This document shows positions 34,918-43,176 of a stretch of DNA of 64,000 nt, in pieces. Position 1 is the first letter of the stretch; every line of letters starts with the position of its first letter. The notes below the pieces were generated by a model. The model saw only the letters and a program-made list of their open reading frames with translations. It ran no database searches and was not told where the DNA came from. Source of the DNA: Flavobacterium petrolei (GTDB lineage: Bacteria > Bacteroidota > Bacteroidia > Flavobacteriales > Flavobacteriaceae); assembly GCF_003314435.2 (NCBI RefSeq), contig NZ_QNVY02000001.1:620001-684000 (forward strand), given 5' to 3'. The position numbers and the translations under genes were made by a program.

Positions 34918-35739
34918 ATGAATACACTACAAGCATTTTTAATTGCTGTTATAGAAGGACTAACCGAATATCTTCCTGTTTCCTCGACTGCTCACATGGT
35001 TTTTCTAAGTTCTTATTTTGGAATTCAAGAGGATGATTTTGTGAAACTATTTCAGGTTTCTATTCAATTTGGAGCCATTTTGGCCGTTGTCGCTTTGTAT
35101 TGGAAGAAATTTTTCGATTTCTCTTCAAAAAGTGTTGCCATCAACTTTTACATAAAACTGATTTGCGCCGTAATTCCTGCTTTGGTTTTAGGAAAATTAT
35201 TCGACGATAAGATTGAAGCCGTTCTAGGAGATCCAATTCCCATTGCGATTGTATTGATTTTAGGTGGAATCATTTTATTGTTTATTGACAGTCGTTTTCA
35301 AAGTCCAACGGTTCTTAAAGAGGAAGACATCACCATTAAAAAAGCAGTAACCATCGGTTTTTGGCAATGTTTAGCAATGATGCCGGGAACAAGTCGTTCT
35401 GCCGCTTCAATCATTGGAGGAATGCAACAAGGATTAACGCGTCATGCCGCAGCGGAATTCTCTTTCTTTTTAGCAGTCCCCACCATGATGGCAGTTACCT
35501 GTTATTCCGTGTTCTTAAAAACCTACGAGTCTTCACAAATGAAAGGCTACGAATTGATTTTAAAATCAAACGAAAACATACAATTGTTCTTGATAGGAAA
35601 CGTTGTTGCTTTTATTGTTGCCATTATAGCCATTAAATTCTTCATTGAAATCATCAAAAAATACGGCTTCAAGCCTTGGGGTTGGTACCGAATAATCGTA
35701 GGAATCTTTTTATTGATTTACTTTTCATACTTTAAATAA
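34918..35739 (+). CDS. uppP: Undecaprenyl-diphosphatase
   Basis: 273 residues, about eight membrane helices. The two active-site regions are clear: EGLTEYLPVSSTAHM (about 13-27) and MPGTSRSAASIIGGM (about 157-171), with conserved Glu and Arg. It removes a phosphate from undecaprenyl pyrophosphate to recycle the lipid carrier for peptidoglycan and O-antigen. Starts immediately after the DUF3098 stop and precedes truB by 6 nt. Confidence 0.97.
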   Translation: MNTLQAFLIAVIEGLTEYLPVSSTAHMVFLSSYFGIQEDDFVKLFQVSIQFGAILAVVALYWKKFFDFSSKSVAINFYIKLICAVIPALVLGKLFDDKIEAVLGDPIPIAIVLILGGIILLFIDSRFQSPTVLKEEDITIKKAVTIGFWQCLAMMPGTSRSAASIIGGMQQGLTRHAAAEFSFFLAVPTMMAVTCYSVFLKTYESSQMKGYELILKSNENIQLFLIGNVVAFIVAIIAIKFFIEIIKKYGFKPWGWYRIIVGIFLLIYFSYFK

Positions 35740-35745
35740 ATTCCT

Positions 35746-36447
35746 TTGAAGACAGCCGAAGATTACCAAGATGGACAAATTTTACTCATCGATAAACCCT
35801 TGAATTGGACTTCCTTTCAGGCGGTGAATAAATTGAAATGGGCTTTAATAACCAAACTGAATCTGCCAAAAAAATTCAAGATTGGTCACGCCGGAACTTT
35901 GGATCCTTTGGCAACTGGATTGTTATTAGTTTGTACAGGAAAATTCACCAAAAGAATCACCGAACTTCAGGGTCAGGCTAAAGAATACACTGGAACGTTT
36001 TATATTGGAGCCACAACGCCTTCGTATGATTTAGAAACGGAAATCGACCAAACTTTCCCAACAGAACATATTGACGAAGCTTTAATCCATGAAACTGTCA
36101 AACAATTTCTAGGCGAAATCGATCAAAAACCACCTATATATTCTGCTATAAAAAAAGATGGTGTTCGCTTATACGAACATGCCAGAGCAGGAGAAACCAT
36201 TGAAATTGCGACCCGAAAAACAACTATTCATGAATTTGAAATTACCAGAATAGCACTTCCTGAAGTTGATTTCAGAGTCGTTTGCAGCAAAGGAACCTAC
36301 ATTCGTTCACTGGCTTTTGATTTTGGAAAAGCAATGAATTCCGGTTCACATTTAACGGCTTTGCGCCGAACAAAAATTGGTGATTACGACGTAAAAGACG
36401 GCATAGATGTTATCGCTTTCGAAGATAGTTTAGCATCAAATAATTAA
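35746..36447 (+). CDS. truB: tRNA pseudouridine(55) synthase
   Basis: 233 residues. The catalytic Asp is in HAGTLDPLATGLLLV, preceded by the KPLNWTSF motif and followed by RPPxY-like QKPPIYSAIKKDG and CSKGTYIRSLAFD. It makes pseudouridine 55 in the T loop of tRNAs. The start is a TTG at 35746 (KTAEDYQDG follows); no ATG fits. Fourth gene of the ftsX run, with 6 nt after uppP and 4 nt before the next gene. Confidence 0.96.
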   Translation: MKTAEDYQDGQILLIDKPLNWTSFQAVNKLKWALITKLNLPKKFKIGHAGTLDPLATGLLLVCTGKFTKRITELQGQAKEYTGTFYIGATTPSYDLETEIDQTFPTEHIDEALIHETVKQFLGEIDQKPPIYSAIKKDGVRLYEHARAGETIEIATRKTTIHEFEITRIALPEVDFRVVCSKGTYIRSLAFDFGKAMNSGSHLTALRRTKIGDYDVKDGIDVIAFEDSLASNN

Positions 36448-36451
36448 TATT

Positions 36452-36982
36452 TTGAGACTTTTAAGAATCTTAATCGTTTCGCTTTTTTTTACTTTTTCTG
36501 CTTTTTCCCAAAATAAAAAATTTACCTACATTCAATTTGATGTAGCCATTCCTATTAAAGGAAATCCGGAACGTGAAGAAACAGTTGCGAATGGCAACAA
36601 AAACAGCTCTTGGTTCCTGCCCGATGGACTAAACACTAAAATAGGTTATGGAGTACATTACAACAAATGGATTGCTTTAGGAATCAATACTGGAATAGAC
36701 TGGCAATGGACCGAAAAATTAGTTATTGTTCCAGTTTTTGCAAATCTAAAGTTAAGTCCAAAAATTAGTGAGGATACTCGAATTGCATTACAACTGGGTT
36801 TAGGAAAAGCAATGGCGCTAGGTCGCGGGGATTTAATGGGAGAGTATAAAAAAATAAGTTTGGGTATTCAAACACCTGACGATTTGATTATATTTATTGA
36901 ACTAAGCCATTACGCGATTCCTATTAATAATCAAAAAGATACTGGAAGCATCAGTTTAGGACTTTCTTTAATCACTTTTTAA
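36452..36982 (+). CDS. Small predicted outer-membrane beta-barrel protein
   Basis: 176 residues with a signal peptide (LLRILIVSLFFTFSAFSQ) and a TTG start at 36452, 4 nt after truB. The rest is amphipathic strands with Gly and aromatic residues (IGYGVHYNKWIALGINTG, ISLGLSLITF) ending in Phe, as expected of a small outer-membrane barrel. No named family recognised. Its close position to truB indicates co-transcription with the ftsX operon. Confidence 0.65.
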   Translation: MRLLRILIVSLFFTFSAFSQNKKFTYIQFDVAIPIKGNPEREETVANGNKNSSWFLPDGLNTKIGYGVHYNKWIALGINTGIDWQWTEKLVIVPVFANLKLSPKISEDTRIALQLGLGKAMALGRGDLMGEYKKISLGIQTPDDLIIFIELSHYAIPINNQKDTGSISLGLSLITF

Positions 36983-37360
36983 AGAATACTTTCTAAATCC
37001 TCCCTTCGAATAAAAAGCAAAAACACATGATAAATACAAAATTGGATTTATTATGTGTTTTTTCTAAAATTAAAGTACTGTTAATCCATACTCTTTTTTC
37101 TACTTGGCTACGCCAAATTAATTTAATAATGAGGTATGTTCTTACCTCCAAATAGTAAATTAGACAAATAATCGTAAACCTTTTCAAATAGCTTTTTCAT
37201 AGCGATGTTATTTAAATTGTTAAACAATATTTTTAAACACCAACAAAAAAGTAAATCAAATAGCAGACTTGGTTTTCAGATTACTAATATACAATTTTTT
37301 TTTAATACAAAAAAATTAATTGTTTGATTTTAAGAAGTTTACACGCAGTTTGAATTTAAA
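36983..37360. other. 378-nt intergenic region with a strong hairpin and a possible microprotein
   Basis: A hairpin at 37019-37062 probably terminates the upstream operon. On the minus strand an ATG at 37200 opens a 25-codon frame ending TAA at 37123 (MKKLFEKVYDYLSN at its start); see findings. The rest, to 37360, is AT-rich without coding signal. Confidence 0.5.
37019..37062. terminator. Long imperfect hairpin, likely terminator of the truB operon
   Basis: AAAACACATGATAAAT pairs with ATTTATTATGTGTTTT (one G-T pair) around a short AT loop, and a T run follows on the plus strand. Confidence 0.7.
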
Positions 37361-37960
37361 CTATAGCGTCTGCATTAAATTAATTATTTCATCTTGAGTA
37401 CTAATTCCTTTATCGTGCAGATACCATAATTGCAAGTTAGTTTTTAAAGTTTCATCAATAACACCAAATTCTTTTTTATAATCAGCAACTAAATTCGCGG
37501 CAGCTTTAGGTCTCGGACCCCAATTTCCCAGCACACTTCCCGTTTCTTTATCTACGACAATCAGTATTGGAATCGCTTGCTTTTTATTGGTTAAAAACAA
37601 CTTCATCAATTCTTCATTTTCATCGCGCAACACAATTCTTAAATCAATTTTGCCGGATTCTACTGCCATCTTATTGATAATTGGCAATAATTGAGCGGCA
37701 TCTCCACACCAACCTTCAGAAATCACTAACCAAATATATTCACTTTTCAAGGATTTTAATTTCTGAATAATCTCTTCTGATATTTGAATCGTTTTATCAA
37801 GACGATGCATTCGGGTTTCGTTTAGTTCACTGTAATGTGTTAAATCTTCTGATTGTTCTTCACCGGTTGATTTTTTTTCAAGTAATAAATCTATAATAAG
37901 TTTTCTGTATTCAGAATACGAATGGCTATTAAACAATGCTTTGGCTACTGGAATTTTCAT
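37361..37960 (-). CDS. Thioredoxin-family protein with an unusual WCGDA active site
   Basis: 199 residues, no signal peptide. The region WLVISEGWCGDAAQLLPIIN has the thioredoxin-fold beta-alpha active-site position but CGDA replaces CxxC, so only one Cys remains. Downstream strands LRIVLRDENEELMKLFLTNK, then AIPILIVVD with the cis-Pro loop, complete the fold. It may be a monothiol redox protein, a chaperone or a binding protein rather than a disulfide reductase. Monocistronic, divergent from the patatin gene. Confidence 0.85.
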   Translation of the reverse strand: MKIPVAKALFNSHSYSEYRKLIIDLLLEKKSTGEEQSEDLTHYSELNETRMHRLDKTIQISEEIIQKLKSLKSEYIWLVISEGWCGDAAQLLPIINKMAVESGKIDLRIVLRDENEELMKLFLTNKKQAIPILIVVDKETGSVLGNWGPRPKAAANLVADYKKEFGVIDETLKTNLQLWYLHDKGISTQDEIINLMQTL

Positions 37961-38062
37961 AATGAATTATTTGTTTTCACAAAGTTACCATAAAAAAGAA
38001 GCATTAATATGATATCTATCACTTTCAATTCCGCAAAAAGAGTAATTTTATGACAAATAATA

Positions 38063-38845
38063 ATGATGGATTTAAAAACAAAATCAATAGGACTGGTTCT
38101 TTCCGGTGGTGGATCTAAAGGGTTAGCACATGCTGGGGTGATTAAATTTCTGGAAGAACAAGACATCAAACCGTGTCAAATTGCGGGAACTAGCGCGGGA
38201 TCAATCGTAGGTGCCTTGTATGCTTGGGGAAAAACACCTGAAGAAATTTTGGAATTTTTCAAGTCTATTTATCTTTTTCATTGGAAACATCTGACTTTCA
38301 AAAAAGCAGGACTAATTGATTCCGAATCCTTCCGTTTTTATTTTCACAGTATTTTTGGCGATGCCGTTTTGAGCGATTTGAAAATTCCAATTCAAATTAC
38401 AGCAACTGACATGGTTCGGGGAAAACTAAAAATATTTGCTCCCAGTACAAAAATCGTTGACGCCATTTTAGCCTCTTCTGCCTTTCCGGGAATTTTGTCT
38501 CCGTATGAAATCGAAGGGAGTATATACAGTGACGGTGGGATATTAAACCATTTTCCTACTGATATTTTACAAGGGCAATGTGATACCGTAATAGGAGTTT
38601 ATGTAAGTCCGATTCAGAAAATTGAAGCCAAAGATTTGCGTTCCATCAAGGCAGTGACGACGCGGGCTTTTGATATACTTTCGGCAAATTCAAATATGCA
38701 TAAATTTAATATTTGCGACTGGGTTATTGAACCAAAGGATTTGTGTCTTTATAGCACCTTTGAAACCAGTAAAGTAAAGATGAATGCGGTTTTTAACATT
38801 GGTTATGAAGCCGCAAAAAAATCGTATGAAAAACTTAGTTTATAA
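38063..38845 (+). CDS. Patatin-like phospholipase
   Basis: 260 residues. Oxyanion loop GGGSKGLAHAG (about 14-24), nucleophile GTSAGS (GxSxG, about 43-48) and catalytic Asp in DGGILNHFP form the Ser/Asp dyad of patatins. Such enzymes hydrolyse phospholipids or acyl esters. No signal peptide, so probably cytosolic and membrane-associated. A second ATG one codon in (38066) is possible. Monocistronic. Confidence 0.93.
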   Translation: MMDLKTKSIGLVLSGGGSKGLAHAGVIKFLEEQDIKPCQIAGTSAGSIVGALYAWGKTPEEILEFFKSIYLFHWKHLTFKKAGLIDSESFRFYFHSIFGDAVLSDLKIPIQITATDMVRGKLKIFAPSTKIVDAILASSAFPGILSPYEIEGSIYSDGGILNHFPTDILQGQCDTVIGVYVSPIQKIEAKDLRSIKAVTTRAFDILSANSNMHKFNICDWVIEPKDLCLYSTFETSKVKMNAVFNIGYEAAKKSYEKLSL

Positions 38846-38882
38846 AATTTAAGCAACATTATATTAAAAAAAAAGAATATTC

Positions 38883-38890
38883 TATATTTG
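38883..38890 (+). promoter_or_regulatory. Putative -7 promoter box for pyrH
   Basis: TATATTTG fits TAnnTTTG exactly and is 22 nt before the pyrH ATG. Confidence 0.5.
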
Positions 38891-38912
38891 CACCAATCAA
38901 CTCAACACACAC

Positions 38913-39620
38913 ATGAAATACAAAAGAATTCTTCTGAAACTAAGTGGCGAAGCTTTAATGGGCGACTTGCAATACGGAATTGACCCTAAAAGACTTGCTG
39001 AATATGCTGACGAAATCAAGCAAATTCATGATAAAGGAGTAGAAATCGCTATTGTAATAGGTGGTGGAAATATTTTTAGAGGAGTTGCCGGAGCGAGCGC
39101 AGGAATGGATCGAGTTCAAGGAGATTATATGGGAATGCTAGCCACCGTGATCAACGGAATGGCATTACAAGGCGCACTGGAAGAAAAAGGTATGAAAACC
39201 CGTTTGCAAACGGCGCTGAAAATGGAATCCATAGCAGAACCTTATATTAAAAGAAGAGCAGATCGTCATCTGGAAAAAGGAAGAATCGTAATCTTTGGAG
39301 CCGGAACCGGAAATCCATATTTCACAACGGATACTGCAGCGGTTTTACGTGGTATTGAAATAAATGCCAATGTGATTTTAAAAGGAACTCGTGTAGATGG
39401 TGTGTATGATTGCGATCCAGAAAAAAATGCATCAGCCGTGAAATTCGATTTCATTTCCTTTGAAGATGTCCTTAAAAAAGGATTGAATGTAATGGATACG
39501 ACTGCATTTACATTAAGCCAGGAAAATAAATTACCAATCGTTGTTTTCGATATGAATAAAGTAGGAAACTTATTGAAAATCTGCGAAGGAGAAAATATAG
39601 GAACTGTAGTAAATATATAA
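38913..39620 (+). CDS. pyrH: UMP kinase
   Basis: 235 residues, normal length. Starts with [13 protein letters not shown], has [10 protein letters not shown] for phosphate binding, [20 protein letters not shown] for UMP binding and [16 protein letters not shown] near the active site. It phosphorylates UMP to UDP in the cytosol. The pyrH-frr pairing is conserved across bacteria; the 113-nt gap here carries an inverted repeat. Confidence 0.97.
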   Translation: MKYKRILLKLSGEALMGDLQYGIDPKRLAEYADEIKQIHDKGVEIAIVIGGGNIFRGVAGASAGMDRVQGDYMGMLATVINGMALQGALEEKGMKTRLQTALKMESIAEPYIKRRADRHLEKGRIVIFGAGTGNPYFTTDTAAVLRGIEINANVILKGTRVDGVYDCDPEKNASAVKFDFISFEDVLKKGLNVMDTTAFTLSQENKLPIVVFDMNKVGNLLKICEGENIGTVVNI

Positions 39621-39636
39621 TAGAATGTTAGACTCC

Positions 39637-39686
39637 TTAGATTTTTAGATAGACAAACAAGATGATTAGCAACACTAAAAATCTAA
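39637..39686. repeat. Inverted TTAGATTTTTAG repeat between pyrH and frr
   Basis: Arms TTAGATTTTTAG (39637-39648) and CTAAAAATCTAA (39675-39686) are perfect complements; further AATCTAAAAA units follow to about 39730. Similar motifs flank the terminator at 29661-29695. Confidence 0.6.
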
Positions 39687-39733
39687 AAAAAATCTAAAAA
39701 CGTAATAAGTCTAAAGATCTAAAAACCTAAATT

Positions 39734-40297
39734 ATGACTGAAGAAATTGAATTTATATTAGATAGTACTAAAGAATCCATGACGGGTTCTATTGCGCATT
39801 TAGAAAAAGAATTTTTGAATATTCGTGCAGGAAAAGCTTCTCCGGCCATGCTTGGAAGTGTATTTGTAGATTATTACGGATCTGCAACGCCACTTTCTCA
39901 AGTATCAAAAATTAGTGTTCCTGATGCTAGAACAATTACACTGCAACCTTTTGAAAAAAATATGCTACAAGTAATTGAAAAAGCAATTATGGTGGCCAAT
40001 ATTGGTTTCAATCCGATGAACAACGGTGATGTAATTATTATCAGTGTTCCTGCATTGACTGAGGAAAGAAGACGCGATCTTGCCAAACAAGCCAAAGTTG
40101 AAGCAGAAGATGCCAAAGTTGGAATTAGAAATGCAAGAAAGGATGCGAATACAGATATTAAAAAATTAGAAAAAGAAGGAACTTCCGAGGACATTTGTAA
40201 AAGTGCCGAAGAAGAAGTTCAAAACTTAACCAATAGTTATATCCGTAAAATTGATGAACTTTTAGTAGTGAAAGAAGCTGAAATTATGAAGGTGTAA
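39734..40297 (+). CDS. frr: Ribosome recycling factor
   Basis: 187 residues, standard RRF length. Key segments: FLNIRAGKASPAML, VDYYGSATPLSQVSKI, ARTITLQPFEK and ERRRDLAKQAKVEAEDAKV. Together with EF-G it splits post-termination ribosomes. Downstream of pyrH and followed by a strong terminator. Confidence 0.98.
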   Translation: MTEEIEFILDSTKESMTGSIAHLEKEFLNIRAGKASPAMLGSVFVDYYGSATPLSQVSKISVPDARTITLQPFEKNMLQVIEKAIMVANIGFNPMNNGDVIIISVPALTEERRRDLAKQAKVEAEDAKVGIRNARKDANTDIKKLEKEGTSEDICKSAEEEVQNLTNSYIRKIDELLVVKEAEIMKV

Positions 40298-40319
40298 TTC
40301 CCTTTCAAATTTTATTAAA

Positions 40320-40353
40320 AATCCGTCTCGTTAAACTAACGAGACGGATTTTT
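40320..40353. terminator. Terminator after frr
   Basis: AATCCGTCTCGTTA / TAACGAGACGGATT perfect 14-bp stem with an AAC loop and T run; the converging SMR gene may use it too. Confidence 0.92.
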
Positions 40354-40377
40354 TATTTCAAAAAATTGAATTTCCCA

Positions 40378-40707
40378 TTAATGACTCGAAACGAATTTCA
40401 ATCCAATAATAGAACTGATTAATGTGGTGATGAAAAAGATTCGCCAAAAATCAGCTGGTTCTTTAAATACAAAAATTCCAACAAGAACTGTTCCTACTGC
40501 TCCAATTCCCGTCCAAACCGCATAAGCCGTTCCTATAGGCAATGTTTGTGTGGCTTTGTAAAGCAACACCATACTTATTGTCAAACAAACCAAAAATCCG
40601 CCCAACCATAATGTTGATGTCGTTCCGGTGCTTTCTTTGGCTTTGCCTAAACAAGTGGCGAAACCCACTTCAAAAAGGCCTCCGATAATCAATAATATCC
40701 AGTTCAT
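40378..40707 (-). CDS. SMR-family exporter, Gdx/SugE-like (guanidinium)
   Basis: 109 residues, four membrane helices. E13 in LLIIGGLFEVGFA is the conserved transport Glu, and GTAYAVWTGIGAVGTVLVGI is the SMR signature in its SugE/Gdx form. Members of that branch export guanidinium; EmrE-type drug export is the alternative. I see no obvious guanidine riboswitch upstream, since the gene directly follows the antiporter gene (1 nt between), with which it shares a transcript. Confidence 0.88.
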   Translation of the reverse strand: MNWILLIIGGLFEVGFATCLGKAKESTGTTSTLWLGGFLVCLTISMVLLYKATQTLPIGTAYAVWTGIGAVGTVLVGIFVFKEPADFWRIFFITTLISSIIGLKFVSSH

Positions 40708-40708
40708 C

Positions 40709-42979
40709 TTATTGTTTTAAAATTAATACCGACGGAACTCCACTCAACCAATCACTTCTGGAATCCACTAGTTCTTTCCAACTTTCGAGACTAATCAGCA
40801 TTAAATCCTGCTGTACCAAAAATTCCTCTTTAATAATTTTATCAGATATTAGAACTATATTGTTTGGGTATTTTTGCTCCAAAGAATCAATAGCGCTGTT
40901 CATTACAAAATTAGTTGTAAGATGTCCATTAACATCCAAAATAACAATTTTAGCGTTATTATTGTACACTAATTTCTGAATATAATCAATCACAAACGAA
41001 TCTTCGGGACTAAAAATAGGGATAAAAACATGGTTTACATGCTGCAAATCTTTATCAATCAAAATCCCAATTGGCATTTTGGTTTTAGAAATAATCTGTC
41101 TGGTTCTTTCATCAAAAGGAGAGTTTTCGAACAAGCCTTCTTTCCCGGTAAACTTATCAATCAAACGATCCGGATTAATTATTCTTGTTGTAAAACCGAT
41201 TACTTTTCCAAGAATGGTACCTTCAAATATTGACTTACCTAGACCTATCAATAACAAATCATAATCGCCTTGATTGGCGACATCAGCAATCTCAGTTTCA
41301 ATATCCATCGTTGCTTTAAAAATGGTAGTGATGTCCTGTTTCAGCAGTTGTGATTCTTCAACAATGGGATAAAAACTATTTTTTTCTTTATCATCTAAAT
41401 TAAAAGTATGCACCTCATCGCTTAGAGATAAATGCATCACGGTAATACTCGAGGTGCTTTTCTGTTTTTTTATCAAACTATTGGCCAATCGCAACAAGGA
41501 TTTTCCTTTTTCATTGTTTCCAAATGAAATTAAAATGCGGTATTTATTATGGTTTGTCGGTTCCAAAACTTCAACTCCATCTTTCGTTTTAAAGATGTAA
41601 TTGATTAAATCCAAAGCCGGCCCCGTCATGAAAGTAGTGACCAGCGCCATAATTACCATCATGGTAAACACTTCGGGGGTCAAAACTTTAAGCTCTAATC
41701 CAATATTTAAAACAATCAATTCCATCAAACCTCTAGTGTTCATCAAAGCGCCAATTGTTAAACTGTCACGCCAACTCTGACCAACAAATTTGGCTGCCAA
41801 GGCGCTTCCTAAAAATTTTCCAACTACAGCCACCAAAATAATAAAACCGGTAACTTTCCATAAATACGGATCATTAAGAAGACCTACTTCAGTTTTCAAA
41901 CCCGTGAATACGAAGAATAATGGGAGTAAAAGAATCAACGCCACATCCTCTACTTTTTCTATGAATATGGTTCTAAATTTTGGAACATCCGGCATAATAG
42001 CTCCCGCCATAAACGCTCCAAATAAAGCATGAATCCCAATCACTTCGGTAGCATAAGACGAAATAATAAGCACCAGAAAAAAGATGGCCACAACCGGTTT
42101 GATAATAGTATCTTTTGAACCATATAAATCTCCAATTCGCTTTAGAAATGGCTTTACAATATATATCATGGCGATAACATAAAGTACTGCCAACATAATA
42201 ATGTATAGCGAACTAACGAAAGTTCCTGCTTTGACGATGGCAATTACCACTGCCAGAATACACCAAGCCGTAATATCATCGGCAGCTGCACAGGTAATGA
42301 CAATAGCACCTAATTTCGTTTTATGAATTCCTCGTTCCTGCACGATTCTGGCCAAAACCGGAAATGCGGTGATACTCAACGCAATTCCCATAAACAAACT
42401 AAAGGAAAGGAATTTAACACCTTCGGGAGCAAATCGATTGTACACAAAATATGCTAGTCCTATTCCAAGAGCAAACGGAATTACAATACTCGCATGACTG
42501 ATGACCACCGCTTCATTAGCTTTATTTTTCAGTACTTTCAAATCAAGTTCCATTCCGATGACGAACATAAAAAGGATTAATCCTATCTGGCTCAAAAACT
42601 TTAAATTACCCAAAGATTCAACAGGAAATAAAGCGCCCGAAAATTCCGGAAAATACATCCCTAGCAATGAGGGCCCGAGCACAATTCCCGCGATAATTTC
42701 CCCAATTACGGAGGGTTGTCCTATTTTCTTGAAAACCCAACCAAAAACACGGGCAACAAGTATTATGGTTATAATTTGAGCCAAAAGAATAGCCAAAGGA
42801 TCTTGAAAATTGTGTTGCAACGAAGTTAGAAAATCGCCCCATGAACCTCTACCACTTTCAGGTGTCACTATTGTTTCTGCCACTTCTAAACGTTTCCCTT
42901 TGGTTATAATCCAATACATCAAAGCAGTAAAACCGCCCGTTATCACCAAATAAAAAACTGTGTTTTTATAATTCTTCAT
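40709..42979 (-). CDS. CPA2 cation:proton antiporter with C-terminal universal-stress-like domain
   Basis: 756 residues. One N-terminal helix, then about twelve membrane helices of the Na+/H+ exchanger fold (residues about 55-460) including GIVLGPSLLG, CAAADDITAWCILA with the ion-binding Asp pair, and GALMNTRGLMELIVLNIG. The C-terminal 270 residues are soluble, with two alpha/beta units of the universal stress protein type (YRILISFGNNEKGKSLLRLA). It exchanges Na+ or K+ for protons across the cytoplasmic membrane. First gene of an operon with the SMR exporter. Confidence 0.92.
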   Translation of the reverse strand: MKNYKNTVFYLVITGGFTALMYWIITKGKRLEVAETIVTPESGRGSWGDFLTSLQHNFQDPLAILLAQIITIILVARVFGWVFKKIGQPSVIGEIIAGIVLGPSLLGMYFPEFSGALFPVESLGNLKFLSQIGLILFMFVIGMELDLKVLKNKANEAVVISHASIVIPFALGIGLAYFVYNRFAPEGVKFLSFSLFMGIALSITAFPVLARIVQERGIHKTKLGAIVITCAAADDITAWCILAVVIAIVKAGTFVSSLYIIMLAVLYVIAMIYIVKPFLKRIGDLYGSKDTIIKPVVAIFFLVLIISSYATEVIGIHALFGAFMAGAIMPDVPKFRTIFIEKVEDVALILLLPLFFVFTGLKTEVGLLNDPYLWKVTGFIILVAVVGKFLGSALAAKFVGQSWRDSLTIGALMNTRGLMELIVLNIGLELKVLTPEVFTMMVIMALVTTFMTGPALDLINYIFKTKDGVEVLEPTNHNKYRILISFGNNEKGKSLLRLANSLIKKQKSTSSITVMHLSLSDEVHTFNLDDKEKNSFYPIVEESQLLKQDITTIFKATMDIETEIADVANQGDYDLLLIGLGKSIFEGTILGKVIGFTTRIINPDRLIDKFTGKEGLFENSPFDERTRQIISKTKMPIGILIDKDLQHVNHVFIPIFSPEDSFVIDYIQKLVYNNNAKIVILDVNGHLTTNFVMNSAIDSLEQKYPNNIVLISDKIIKEEFLVQQDLMLISLESWKELVDSRSDWLSGVPSVLILKQ

Positions 42980-43176
42980 ATACTATTTTATGTCAGCATT
43001 TTCAACTGTGAACCATCACGATGAGAATTCAAATGTATCAATTATATCTCAAAAAAATATTTAATTGCAAATAAAATAAAGTTGCGTTAATATTGGCATA
43101 TACTTCTAAAAAGTTTCCGTTAAAACAAATGATTTATAGCGGTTTTAACTACCTTTACCGCCGTTAAACAGGAAAT

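Noticed and set aside
36993..37187. 64-codon minus-strand frame
   Set aside because: Runs through the terminator hairpin, has no family or codon pattern, and overlaps the better small frame at 37123-37200.
40378..42979. Guanidine riboswitch upstream of the SMR exporter
   Set aside because: Only 1 nt separates it from the antiporter gene; I saw no riboswitch-like structure in front of the antiporter either.
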